Source of the DNA: Microterricola gilva
Lineage (GTDB): Bacteria > Actinomycetota > Actinomycetes > Actinomycetales > Microbacteriaceae
Direction of reading: 5' to 3'
Assembly: GCF_004217495.1 (NCBI RefSeq)
Contig: NZ_SHLC01000001.1
Span: forward strand, 2,170,001 to 2,234,000
Length of the DNA: 64,000 nt
Below, in pieces: positions 46,231 through 54,544 of this stretch. Both the position numbers and the translations under genes were made by a program. A model generated the notes under the pieces. It did not search any database. It saw nothing but the letters and a program-made list of their open reading frames with translations, and was not told the DNA's origin. The first letter of the stretch is position 1; the number at the start of each line of letters is the position of its first letter.

Positions 46231-46725
46231 ATGTTGCAGTTTGTTGAGATAGGCGTCGAAAACGCGGACGCCCACCAGCTCCTCGTCGAGTACTTCGCCG
46301 AGCGCGCCGCCGGTTTCCCCGCCGAGCAGGGCCAGTACACGACGACGTTTCCGCAGCCGGATCAGTTCGTGCCGCCTGCCGGGCAGTTCGTGCTCGCGCT
46401 GGAGCGCGCGGATGGCACCGACGGCGAGCTCGTCGGCTGCGGTGGCATCCGACGCATTCAGCGCGCGGATGCCGGCCTGGTGCGGTTCGAGCTGAAGCAC
46501 CTGTTCCTGCGGCCGAGTGTGCGCGGCAGGGGCTACGGCGGTCTGCTGCTCGCCGAGCTCGAGCGCCGGGCCGTGCTGCTCGGCGCCGAGGAGATCGTGC
46601 TCGACACCAATGCAAGTCTCGAATCGGCCGGGGCGCTGTACCGGCGGGCCGGCTACAGCGACATCGCCGCGTACAACGCCAACCCGAATGCCACGAACTG
46701 GTACGGCAAGCAGCTGACGCCGTAG
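46231..46725 (+). CDS. GNAT-family acetyltransferase
   Basis: A 164-residue N-acetyltransferase-like protein. The acetyl-CoA-binding motif A is FLRPSVRGRGYGGLLLAELE (R/Q-x-x-G-x-G/A as RGRGYG, about 93-98), followed by LDTNASLESAGALYRRAGY. The substrate is unknown; VEYFAERAAGFP and YTTTFPQPDQF place it among small GNATs of actinobacteria with unassigned targets. The ATG at 46231 has no clear ribosome site. It converges on the phosphatase gene through a dispersed-repeat palindrome. Confidence 0.85.
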   Translation: MLQFVEIGVENADAHQLLVEYFAERAAGFPAEQGQYTTTFPQPDQFVPPAGQFVLALERADGTDGELVGCGGIRRIQRADAGLVRFELKHLFLRPSVRGRGYGGLLLAELERRAVLLGAEEIVLDTNASLESAGALYRRAGYSDIAAYNANPNATNWYGKQLTP

Positions 46726-46733
46726 CCGAGTCG

Positions 46734-46788
46734 GGGTTTCGACAGGCTCAACCGACGGAGCTTCCGCGGGTTGAGGCTGTCGAAATCC
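46734..46788. repeat. REP-like palindromic element of the 'TTTCGACAGGCTCAACC' type, doubling as terminator
   Basis: The arm 46734-46753 (GGGTTTCGACAGGCTCAACC) pairs with 46769-46788 at 18 of 20 positions, and the loop contains CGGAGCTTCCG, itself palindromic. From general knowledge, elements with this arm are scattered between genes in many Micrococcales genomes. It lies between two convergent genes. Only one copy is visible in this window. Confidence 0.7.
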
Positions 46789-46801
46789 TGGCGTGCCCGC
46801 G

Positions 46802-47404
46802 CTAGATCTGCAGCTGGTCCGGCAGGCCGGTGCGCAGTTCGAACGGCAGGTGCCCGAGGTCGTTGTGCGTCACGAGGGTCCACGGCCGGCCCGGCTTCTG
46901 CTGCAGCACGGTGAGTCCGCAGTTGGCCTGGTTGATGCTCACCCAACGCCAGTCGGGCGCACCGAGCACCTCACGCACGAACCAACCGATGACGAAGTTG
47001 TGGGTGATGAGCAGGTCGTGGCGCTCCGTGCTGCTCGACTGCAGGAACTCCGCCGTCGCGTCCTCCATCTGGGCGCGGCCGGCCTCGATCTCGGCTGCGG
47101 TCACCGAACCGAAGAATGGGTCGTAGCTGGATGGCGTCTCCGGCGACGGTCCAGAGGGAATGCAGTCGAAGAGCAGCGCCGACGGCTCCGGGGTGATCGC
47201 GGGCATCCGCTCGGCGATGATCGCGGCCGTCTCGGCGGCGCGCTGCAGTGGGGAGTGCCACGCTCCGGTGAACGGGACACCGCCGAGACGCTCGGCGACG
47301 AGCTGGGCCTGGCGGATGCCGCGCGGCGAGAGTGGGCCGTCCGGGAGGCCGTGTTCGGCGTCCTGCTGCTCGCCGTGGCGCACGAGATAAAGGTAGTGGG
47401 GCAC
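46802..47404 (-). CDS. Histidine phosphatase superfamily protein
   Basis: A 200-residue branch-1 phosphatase/mutase. The phospho-His is in LVRHGEQ (RHG at 9-11), with Arg in WHSPLQRAAETA and the second catalytic His in LLITHNFVIGWF (about 137). Members dephosphorylate sugar phosphates, nucleotides or proteins; the substrate is not evident. It ends beside the REP-like element and begins 50 bases after the M16 peptidase stop. Confidence 0.92.
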   Translation of the reverse strand: MPHYLYLVRHGEQQDAEHGLPDGPLSPRGIRQAQLVAERLGGVPFTGAWHSPLQRAAETAAIIAERMPAITPEPSALLFDCIPSGPSPETPSSYDPFFGSVTAAEIEAGRAQMEDATAEFLQSSSTERHDLLITHNFVIGWFVREVLGAPDWRWVSINQANCGLTVLQQKPGRPWTLVTHNDLGHLPFELRTGLPDQLQI

Positions 47405-47454
47405 CGGTGACCCTTTCTGATGATTCTCTGGAGACTGGGCAGGCGAGCGAGGGC

Positions 47455-48969
47455 TCAGCGCTGCGTTGGTGATGACGGGGGTTCTGGGGCGGATGCCGCG
47501 GCAACCGCATCGCCGACGGAGCCGGCCTGTGCACCGGGAAGCACCGCGGCGCTGCCGCCGTGCGCAGGCGACGTCGATGCCGCGCCCGATCCGCTGGGGA
47601 GAATTGAGGAGAAGACGTCCTCGTCGATGGCGCCGACGGCGACGATCGAGAGCGGACCGTCGGCGAGGTCCGCGGCCAGCGCCTGCACATCCTCGGCGCC
47701 GACGAGGGCGAGCCGGCGCAGTGCCTCGTCGAGGTCGACGAACTCCCCCGTGGTGATCTCGGAGCGTCCGAGCCGCGACATGCGGGTGTCTGAGTCCTCC
47801 AGTGCCAGCGCGGAGGCCCCGGAGAGCTGTCCGTTGGCGCGCAGCATCTCGTCGGCGCTGACACCGTGCTCGGCAAGACGGTGCAGCTCACCGAGCAGCA
47901 GCTCGGCGACCTGGCCGCTCTTGGCCGGAGAGCATCCGGCGTAGAGACCGAACAGGCCGGCATCCGAGTACGAGGCGGCGTAGGAGTAGACGGAGTATGC
48001 GAGGCCGCGCTTCTCGCGGACCTCCTGGAACAGACGAGAGGACATGCCGCCGCCGAGGATCGAGTTGAGGACGCTCATCGTGACACGGCGGTCGTCGGCC
48101 GCGACGATGCCGGGCACGCCGAGCAGCATGTTGACCTGCTCGAGCGGACGGTGGACGACGGTGAGCGGGCTGCCCTGGCTGATCGGCACGGCCGTGAGGC
48201 TGCGTCTGGCCACGGGTGCGGCCTCAACACTGAGGTCCCATCCCGCCTCCTCCAGGCTGGCCGTGACGATCGCGACGAGTTCGTCATGGTCGACCGCACC
48301 GGCCACCGAGACGACGAGGTCGTTCGGGCGGTAGTTGGCGCGGTAGTGCTCCATCACCGCGTCGCGGGTGACGGCCTCGATGTGCTCCGGTGTTCCCCCG
48401 ATCGGGCGGCCGAGCGGGTGGTCACCGAGCACCGCGCGGAAGAAGCTCTCGTTGGCGACGTCGGCCGGGTCATCCTGCGACATCGAGAGCTCTTCGAGGA
48501 TGACGCCCCGCTCGGTCTCGAACTCGCTCGGGTCCAGCACGGAGGACGCGAGCATGTCGGTGAGCACGCGGGTGGCCATCGGCAGATCGCGATCGCGCAC
48601 CTTGGCGTAGTAGCAGGTGTACTCCTTCGCGGTCATGGCGTTGTGTTCGCCGCCGACGGCGTCGAAGGAGACGGCAATGTCGAGCGCCGAACGGGTCGTC
48701 GTGCCTTTGAAGAGGAGGTGCTCGAGGAAGTGGGTGGAGCCGAACGTCGCCGGGTGTGCCGGCTTCCCGCCGTTGGCCGGCCTCGCCGGCTGCTCGTCGC
48801 GCGAGCCGACCGCGACCCAGAAGCCGATCGTCGCGCTGCGTGCGCCGACGATCTGCTCGCTCAGGATGCGCACGCCGCTCGGCAACACGCTGCGCCGCAC
48901 GCGCGCATCGCCGGAGGCCTGAAAGGACAGCTCGGCCATGCCCAGGGGAAGATCTACTGCACCGTTCAT
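47455..48969 (-). CDS. M16-family zinc metallopeptidase (pitrilysin/processing peptidase type)
   Basis: A 504-residue protein from the ATG at 48969. The inverted zinc motif is His80-F-L-Glu83-His84 in GSTHFLEHLLFKGT, with the third ligand Glu in ERGVILEEL. The second, inactive domain starts near 215 (SILGGGMSSRLFQEVREKRGLAYSVYSY). A small Pro/Gly insert (about 60-76) precedes the motif, and the last 45 residues are a Ser/Ala/Pro-rich tail. In relatives it follows pnp; here the upstream neighbour is a TetR gene. Confidence 0.94.
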   Translation of the reverse strand: MNGAVDLPLGMAELSFQASGDARVRRSVLPSGVRILSEQIVGARSATIGFWVAVGSRDEQPARPANGGKPAHPATFGSTHFLEHLLFKGTTTRSALDIAVSFDAVGGEHNAMTAKEYTCYYAKVRDRDLPMATRVLTDMLASSVLDPSEFETERGVILEELSMSQDDPADVANESFFRAVLGDHPLGRPIGGTPEHIEAVTRDAVMEHYRANYRPNDLVVSVAGAVDHDELVAIVTASLEEAGWDLSVEAAPVARRSLTAVPISQGSPLTVVHRPLEQVNMLLGVPGIVAADDRRVTMSVLNSILGGGMSSRLFQEVREKRGLAYSVYSYAASYSDAGLFGLYAGCSPAKSGQVAELLLGELHRLAEHGVSADEMLRANGQLSGASALALEDSDTRMSRLGRSEITTGEFVDLDEALRRLALVGAEDVQALAADLADGPLSIVAVGAIDEDVFSSILPSGSGAASTSPAHGGSAAVLPGAQAGSVGDAVAAASAPEPPSSPTQR

Positions 48970-49393
48970 CAGTGCCACCCTACGCCAGCGCTCCGACAGC
49001 GGGCCCGGGGAGTGCGGGGCAGGCGCACTCAGATCGTCGCGGGTCCGCGTGGAAGCGGGTCAGGAACGCTCGGATTCTGCGCGGTGACTCCGGGCGCGCC
49101 GATGGCCGTGCAAGAGGCCGAACACGCATGAAAAAATAGGGGCAGACAGATCGGTACGCCCATGCTACTGTCGTGTCGTTGTCGCGCGGTGGCACCCCCA
49201 AAACGCCGCACGACAACGAGCGATCGCACGTTCGCGAGGGCGTCGATCACACACTTCCACCGTCCCGAACGTCGGCGGAGGCATCTGAGCTCCGAGAGCC
49301 CTACTCTCCGGAATTGCACTGAACGGGCGCCCTAGGGCCCGTGTGTCACAGGCGGAAGCCGCGGCTGCCGCCTCGCGAGGAGGAGTTGGCCGG
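48970..49393. promoter_or_regulatory. Intergenic region between M16 peptidase and TetR regulator, with inverted repeat
   Basis: No convincing gene is present in these 424 bases. An inverted repeat GTTGTCG-C-GCGG (49178-49189) with CCGC-A-CGACAAC (49206-49217) has a 16-base loop and could be an operator or an RNA hairpin. A second near-palindrome, GGGCGCCCTAGGGCCC, is at 49325-49340. An A-rich run (GAAAAAATAGG, near 49128) is unusual for this sequence and may mark a promoter for the peptidase gene. Confidence 0.4.
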
Positions 49394-49999
49394 ATGGTCG
49401 AGCGAAATGATTCGCCCATCCGGCCAACTACCCACGCACGGGTGCGCATTCTCGACACGGCGAATCGCCTGTTCTACGACGAGGGCGTCCACACGGTCGG
49501 GATCAACCGCATCATCGCGGAGGCGCGCGTCACCAAGACGACCTTCTACAAGTACTACCCGTCCAAGGACCTGCTGATCGTCGCCTACCTCCGGGTCCGG
49601 GACGACTACATCCGGGACATCCTCACCGAGATCCTCCGCACGAGCGCGGATCCGCTCGTCCGCCTGGAGTTGCTCGTCGATGCGATCGCGGGGGAAGCGC
49701 AGAAGCCCGACTTCCGCGGCTGCCCGTTCATCAACGCGACCGCGCAGTTCAGCGATCCGGCACACCCGGTTCGAGAGGCGATCGCCCGGCACCGGCAGTG
49801 GTACGGCACCGAGGTCGAAGCGCTGTTCCGCGACGCGGGACACCCGAGCCCAGGCACGGCCCGCGATGACTACTTCCTCGCCCGCGATGGCGCGTACGCC
49901 AGCGCGAACCTCGGCGACCCCGTTGCGGCGCAGGCCGCGCTGCGCCGCGCGATGGGGCAGCTGATCGAGCAGGCGAGCGCCGGCGGACGCAACGACTGA
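49394..49999 (+). CDS. TetR/AcrR-family transcriptional regulator
   Basis: A 201-residue regulator starting at the ATG at 49394, seven to eight bases after GAGGAGGAG. The HTH occupies about 15-60: ILDTANRLFYDEGVHTVGINRIIAEARVTKTTFYKYYPSKD. The ligand domain has GCPFINATAQFSDP, found in a subgroup that often controls nearby oxidoreductases or efflux. It ends 4 bases from the convergent aldo/keto reductase, a possible target along with its own promoter. Confidence 0.92.
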   Translation: MVERNDSPIRPTTHARVRILDTANRLFYDEGVHTVGINRIIAEARVTKTTFYKYYPSKDLLIVAYLRVRDDYIRDILTEILRTSADPLVRLELLVDAIAGEAQKPDFRGCPFINATAQFSDPAHPVREAIARHRQWYGTEVEALFRDAGHPSPGTARDDYFLARDGAYASANLGDPVAAQAALRRAMGQLIEQASAGGRND

Positions 50000-50003
50000 G
50001 CGA

Positions 50004-51155
50004 TCAGTTCGCGGCCGTCGCCCGGTCGAGCTCGATCATGTCCGTTCGACTCAGCCGGAACGCGGATGCCGCCATCACGGCGTCCAGCTGCGCGGCGCTG
50101 CTCACGCCGACGACCGGCGCGCAGACGCTGCTCTTCGCCTGCAACCAGGCGATTGCGATCGTGGCGAGCTGCACGTTGAAGTCTCCGGCGATGCGATCCA
50201 TCACGGAGAGCACGCGCGCGCCGCGGCGGTTGAGGTGGGCACCGATCCTGAGACCGCGCGTCGACGGCGTGATCGACGCTCGCGAGCGGTATCCCCCGGC
50301 CAGGAAGCCGTTGGCGAGCGCGAAGTACGGCATCACGGCGAGCCCCTGGGCCCTGGCGACGAGGGCGAGCCCCGACTCGTACTCTGAGCGGTTGAGCAGG
50401 CTGTAGTTCGTCTGGAGCAGTCGGAATCGCGGCAGCCCGTTGGCGGCGAGCACCCTGGCCTCGAGCAGCCGTTCGGCCGTGAAGTTCGATGCAGCCAGGT
50501 AGCGCACCTTTCCGGCGCGCATGAGCGCGTCGACGGCGCTGAGGCTCTCTTCGAGCTCCACCTCGCGGTCGTCGACGTGGAAGGTGAGCACATCGATGTG
50601 GTCGGTGCGCAGGCGGCGCAGCGAGGCGTTGACGGCATCCTCGATGCCGGCGGCACCGAGGCCGCGGAACTCCGGATCACGACCGATCTTGGTCGAGAGC
50701 ACCATCCGATCGCGGCAGCCGACGGCCCGCATCCACGATCCGATGAGGTGCTCACTCCGCCCGGACGCGTAGCTGTCCGCCGTGTCGATGAAGTTGCCGC
50801 CGAGCTCGCGGTAGCGGTCGAGCACCTCGTTCGCCGTCTCGGCACCGAGGGTCCAACCGAAGACGCTGGTGCCCAGAGCGACCGGTGAGACCGTGAGATC
50901 GGTGTCCGCGACGTGATGGCGCTCGGCGGAGATGACAGCGTCAGAGGCCGATGTGCCATAGGCCGATGTGCCAGCGGCCGACGTGTCAGCTGGTGCCTGC
51001 TGTGCGGGGCTCCCCAGCTCCGCGATGTCGGCGAGCCCGGATATGGCTCCAGAATGCGGCGAGAATTCCGGCCCCCCGGCCGGGCTCTGCTGAGCCAGCT
51101 GCTCCTGATTCTCGTCGTAACGCTTTCGGGCCCCCACCCGAATATGTTGAGTCAT
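50004..51155 (-). CDS. Aldo/keto reductase with repeat-bearing N-terminal extension
   Basis: An NADPH-dependent carbonyl reductase of the YajO/Tas-like group, 383 residues from the ATG at 51155 (AAGGGG upstream). The barrel begins near residue 80 (VADTDLTVSPVALGTS) and shows the catalytic Asp-Tyr in FIDTADSYASGRSE, Lys in STKIGR and His in LTFHVDD; the end VGVSSAAQLD binds NADP. The first 80 residues are low complexity and include three copies of a DTSA/GTSA repeat. The substrate is unknown. Confidence 0.9.
   Translation of the reverse strand: MTQHIRVGARKRYDENQEQLAQQSPAGGPEFSPHSGAISGLADIAELGSPAQQAPADTSAAGTSAYGTSASDAVISAERHHVADTDLTVSPVALGTSVFGWTLGAETANEVLDRYRELGGNFIDTADSYASGRSEHLIGSWMRAVGCRDRMVLSTKIGRDPEFRGLGAAGIEDAVNASLRRLRTDHIDVLTFHVDDREVELEESLSAVDALMRAGKVRYLAASNFTAERLLEARVLAANGLPRFRLLQTNYSLLNRSEYESGLALVARAQGLAVMPYFALANGFLAGGYRSRASITPSTRGLRIGAHLNRRGARVLSVMDRIAGDFNVQLATIAIAWLQAKSSVCAPVVGVSSAAQLDAVMAASAFRLSRTDMIELDRATAAN
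50946..50990 (-). repeat. Three-copy 15-base tandem repeat in the aldo/keto reductase gene
   Basis: GGCCGATGTGCCATA, GGCCGATGTGCCAGC and GGCCGACGTGTCAGC follow in tandem and in frame, giving a five-residue repeat around GTSA in the N-terminal extension. Confidence 0.85.
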
Positions 51156-51245
51156 GCTCACCCCTTCTCGCTTTTCTCAGCGTAGGACAAGCTCACTCAC
51201 AGCGGGCGTACCGACAGGCGAACTGTTACCAAACTGTAGGCGATC

Positions 51246-52106
51246 TCAGTCGCTGAGGTTGTCGCTGAGGATATCGAGCACCCTGGCCCGCGTCTCAACC
51301 ACCGCGTCACCGAGGCGGCTCGCTGCGACCTCGACGAGCGACTCGAGCAGCACGACGTGCGGGATCCGGGAGGTGTGCTCGAGTTCGCCACGGAAGGTCG
51401 CGCGCGCCGGCGCGACCACGAGGGAGACGTCGGCGAGCGAGACGAGCGGCGACGAGGCGAAGGAGGTGATGACGATGAGGGCGGCCCCTGACGCTCGCAC
51501 GGCACGCGCGGCCTTGAGGCTCGACTCGTTGGCGCCGCTTCCGCTGATGATGATGCAGGCATCCCGCTCCCCCAGCTGCCGCGCGGCGATCTGCTGGCCG
51601 ATCGCGTCGCCGACGTACTCTGTCGGGCGGCCGATGGCCGTCAAGCGCAGCGAGAGGTCGGTCGCCAGCGGCGCGGAGAGGCCGTTGGCGACCGCGAGGA
51701 GACGAGAGGAGCCGACGAGCAGCGTGACCGCGCGGTCGACGGCGTCTGCGCTCAGCATCGCCGAGATCTGCGGCAGCGAGTCAGCCAGCGCGTCGATGTC
51801 GGCACGGATCCGCCCCAGCGCGCTGCTGCCGTAGTCGTGGTCGCGGCCGGCCGCCTGGGCGAGTTCGCGGGTGAGGGCGACGCGCAGCTGCGGGTAGCCC
51901 CGGTAGCCCAGGCTCTGTCCAGTGCGCACCACCGTCGAGCGCGCCACCCCTGCCCGGTCGGCCAGCTCCTGGGCGGTGAGCTCGACGACGCTTTCCGCCT
52001 CGGCGAGGATCAGCTCGGCGACGCGGCGCTCACTCGGTTGCAGCGAGGGGATGACGGTCGCGATACGGGTCGTCGGGTGGGCGAGCTCACTGCCGGTCCA
52101 GGTCAC
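51246..52106 (-). CDS. RpiR/MurR-family transcriptional regulator with SIS domain
   Basis: A 286-residue regulator. The N-terminal HTH_6 (about 15-85) contains VVELTAQELADRAGVARSTVVRTGQSLGYRGYPQLR. The C-terminal SIS domain (about 125-260) contains ACIIISGSGANESSLKAARAVRASGAALIVIT, where phosphosugars bind in this family. It is the last gene of the phn-like operon, overlapping phnE by 20 bases, so the ligand is likely a phosphorylated product of what the transporter brings in. Confidence 0.93.
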   Translation of the reverse strand: MTWTGSELAHPTTRIATVIPSLQPSERRVAELILAEAESVVELTAQELADRAGVARSTVVRTGQSLGYRGYPQLRVALTRELAQAAGRDHDYGSSALGRIRADIDALADSLPQISAMLSADAVDRAVTLLVGSSRLLAVANGLSAPLATDLSLRLTAIGRPTEYVGDAIGQQIAARQLGERDACIIISGSGANESSLKAARAVRASGAALIVITSFASSPLVSLADVSLVVAPARATFRGELEHTSRIPHVVLLESLVEVAASRLGDAVVETRARVLDILSDNLSD

Positions 52107-52899
52107 GAACGGGGGCCCCTTCTGTGATGCGGCGCCGGATGGCCGCCGATGCGGCGTCGATGCTCATGGTCACGACGACGACGACGATCAGAAGCACGCC
52201 GACGGTGGACCACTCGCGATACTGGGTGTACGAGGTGAGCATATCTCCGATGCCGCCGACGCCGATCAGGCCGAGCACGGCGCTGGAGCGCACGTTGATC
52301 TCGAAGCGGTACAGCCAGAACGAGAAGAATGCGGGGGCCGACTGGGGCCAGACGCCCCAGCGCAGCGCGTGCATGGTGCCGCCGCCTGCGGCCCGCACGG
52401 CCTCGACGGGGCCCTGGTCGATCCCCTCGACGGATTCGTAGCCCCACTTGCCGAGGGTTCCGACGCCATTCACGGCCAGGGCCAGCGCCCCGGTCAGCGG
52501 CGTGAGCCCGGTGACGGAGAGGATGACGATGGCGATGATGATCTCCGGCACCGCCCGGATCAGCGCAAATCCGATGCGCAGCACCCCGCGCACCGGCGGC
52601 GCACCGTAGCCGCGTGCGGCGAGGAAGCTGAGCGGGGTCGCGATGAGGATGCCGAGCACGGTGCCGAGCCAGGCCATCTGAATCGAGCGCCAGGTCTGCC
52701 AGAGCGCCTCGGGCAGCTTGTCCCAGTTGGGGTCGGAGAACATGAGCCAGAGGTAGCGGGCAATCTCCGCCGGCACATCGATGAGACGCGACCAGTTGAT
52801 GTCGATCGACCAGAAGGCGAGCACGACGACGGCGGTGACGGAGATCCACACGACACGCAGCCAGGGCTGCCGCGGTTTCAGCGGGATGGCGAGGCTCAT
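52087..52899 (-). CDS. phnE: PhnE-type ABC transporter permease, second copy
   Basis: A 270-residue permease with 6 membrane helices and the inner-membrane transport EAA-like loop VEAVRAAGGGTMHALRWGVWPQSAPAFFSF, typical of phosphonate/phosphite PhnE. RSSAVLGLIGVGGIGDML marks the family end motif. It overlaps phnE1 by 4 bases (ATGA). The two PhnE proteins probably form a heterodimer. Confidence 0.93.
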   Translation of the reverse strand: MSLAIPLKPRQPWLRVVWISVTAVVVLAFWSIDINWSRLIDVPAEIARYLWLMFSDPNWDKLPEALWQTWRSIQMAWLGTVLGILIATPLSFLAARGYGAPPVRGVLRIGFALIRAVPEIIIAIVILSVTGLTPLTGALALAVNGVGTLGKWGYESVEGIDQGPVEAVRAAGGGTMHALRWGVWPQSAPAFFSFWLYRFEINVRSSAVLGLIGVGGIGDMLTSYTQYREWSTVGVLLIVVVVVTMSIDAASAAIRRRITEGAPVRDLDRQ

Positions 52900-53720
52900 A
52901 CGAGCCTCTTCCGCACGGCGGAACTGACGGTGTCAATGGCGACGACGACGATGAGAATCTCCAGAATGATCAACGACAGCTGGTCGTATCGGTAGAAGGT
53001 GCGCACGGCGTCGATGAGCAGGCCGAGGCCGCCGGCCCCGACGAGGCCGAGCACGGTCGACGCCCGCACGTTGAGTTCGAGCACGTAGAGGGTCTGGTTG
53101 ACGAAGGCGGGCCAGGTGTCGGGCAGCGCGATGGCCCTGTTGATCTGGAACTGGGTCGCGCCGGCCGCGCGCCCGGCCTCGAGAGCGCCGGCGTCGTTGG
53201 ACTCGATCGACTCGGACACCATCTTCACGACGATGCCGACGTTGAACAGCACGAGGGCGAGGATGCCAGGCAGGGCGCCGACGCCGACCATCGCCACGAG
53301 TATGGCCGCATAGAGCAGCTCGGGAACCGCGCGCACCACGTTGAGCAGGAAACGCACGACCGTGCGGCTGACCGTGTTCGGGTTCGTCAGCCTCGCCGCC
53401 AGGAAACTGAGCGGAAGGGAGATCGCCGCACCGATGGCCGTGGCGATCACGGCCATCTGCAGGGTTTCCACGAGCGGCGCGATGGTGCGCGGGAAGAACG
53501 CCCAGTCCGGCTGCAGCAGCTGGAGGATCTTCTCCGCGCCGTTCTGCCAGTTGCGGATGATGGCGTCGAGGCTGAAGCCGACCCCGATGCCTGGCAGCAT
53601 CGTGATGATGGTGATCAGCAGCACGATGCCCGCCGCGAGCCACGGCTTCCAGCGGCCGGCGGGGCGGGGCGGCGGAACGATGCTGCGCACGGTGGGTGGT
53701 GCTGCGAGAAGCTGCGTCAC
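52896..53720 (-). CDS. phnE: PhnE-type ABC transporter permease, first copy
   Basis: A 274-residue permease with the motif [30 protein letters not shown] and [19 protein letters not shown] near the end. It has 6 membrane helices, with the first at about 30-50. It overlaps phnC and phnE2 by 4 bases each. It is only moderately similar to phnE2 by eye, so it is an old paralogue and not a recent duplicate. Confidence 0.93.
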   Translation of the reverse strand: MTQLLAAPPTVRSIVPPPRPAGRWKPWLAAGIVLLITIITMLPGIGVGFSLDAIIRNWQNGAEKILQLLQPDWAFFPRTIAPLVETLQMAVIATAIGAAISLPLSFLAARLTNPNTVSRTVVRFLLNVVRAVPELLYAAILVAMVGVGALPGILALVLFNVGIVVKMVSESIESNDAGALEAGRAAGATQFQINRAIALPDTWPAFVNQTLYVLELNVRASTVLGLVGAGGLGLLIDAVRTFYRYDQLSLIILEILIVVVAIDTVSSAVRKRLV

Positions 53721-54541
53721 GAGCCGAGCCGGTCTTCCGCCTCGATGGAGCGGCCGTAGATGGCTTCGAAGTCGGCATCCGTCGCCGTGGCCGCCGGGCC
53801 GTCGTAGACGATGCGGCCTGCCCGCAGGCCGATCATGCGCGTGCCGTACTGCCTGGCGAGATCCATGAGGTGCAGATTCGTGAGCACGGTGATGCCGAGT
53901 TCCTGGTTGATCCGGCGCAGGTCACGCATGACCCCGTGCGCGGTCGGCGGGTCGAGGCTCGCGACGGGCTCGTCGGCGAGCACGAGCTTGGGCTCCTGGG
54001 CGAGGGCTCTGGCGATGGCGACACGCTGCTGCTGGCCACCGGAGAGCGACGAGGCCCGATCCCAGGCCTTGGCGAGGATATCGACCCGGTCGAGGGCCTC
54101 GAAGGCGATCAGCTTGTCGGCGGATGTCGGCATGCCGAGCAGGGTGCGCCAGGTGCTCGTGTGGGCGAGACGCCCGACGAGCACGTTGTTCAGCACGCTC
54201 GTGCGGCCGGCCAGGTTGAAGCCCTGGAAGATCATGCCGATCTGCCCGCGCAGCTGGCGCAGCTCCCGGGCGCCGGCGGTGTCGAGGCGGAACCCCCCGA
54301 CCTCGAGGGTGCCGCTGGTGACGGGGACGAGCCCGTTGATCGTGCGGATCAGGCTGGACTTGCCCGAGCCGGAGAGCCCGACGACGGAGACCATCTCGCC
54401 GGCCTCGATGCTGAGGCTCACCCCGTCGAGGGCGACGACACCGGTCGGATAGCGCACGGTGAGCTCGTGCATGCGGATGGACCACGGCGCAGCGGCCGGG
54501 GTGGTGACCCCGACCGCTGCGACGGCGTTCTGAACGCTCAT
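53717..54541 (-). CDS. phnC: PhnC-type ABC transporter ATP-binding protein
   Basis: A 274-residue ATPase with Walker [10 protein letters not shown] (about 55-63), Q-loop [23 protein letters not shown] (a PhnC hallmark), signature [15 protein letters not shown], Walker [14 protein letters not shown] and the switch His in LTNLH. It couples ATP hydrolysis to the PhnE pair. It starts 3 bases after phnD ends. Confidence 0.95.
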   Translation of the reverse strand: MSVQNAVAAVGVTTPAAAPWSIRMHELTVRYPTGVVALDGVSLSIEAGEMVSVVGLSGSGKSSLIRTINGLVPVTSGTLEVGGFRLDTAGARELRQLRGQIGMIFQGFNLAGRTSVLNNVLVGRLAHTSTWRTLLGMPTSADKLIAFEALDRVDILAKAWDRASSLSGGQQQRVAIARALAQEPKLVLADEPVASLDPPTAHGVMRDLRRINQELGITVLTNLHLMDLARQYGTRMIGLRAGRIVYDGPAATATDADFEAIYGRSIEAEDRLGS

Positions 54542-54544
54542 GGG

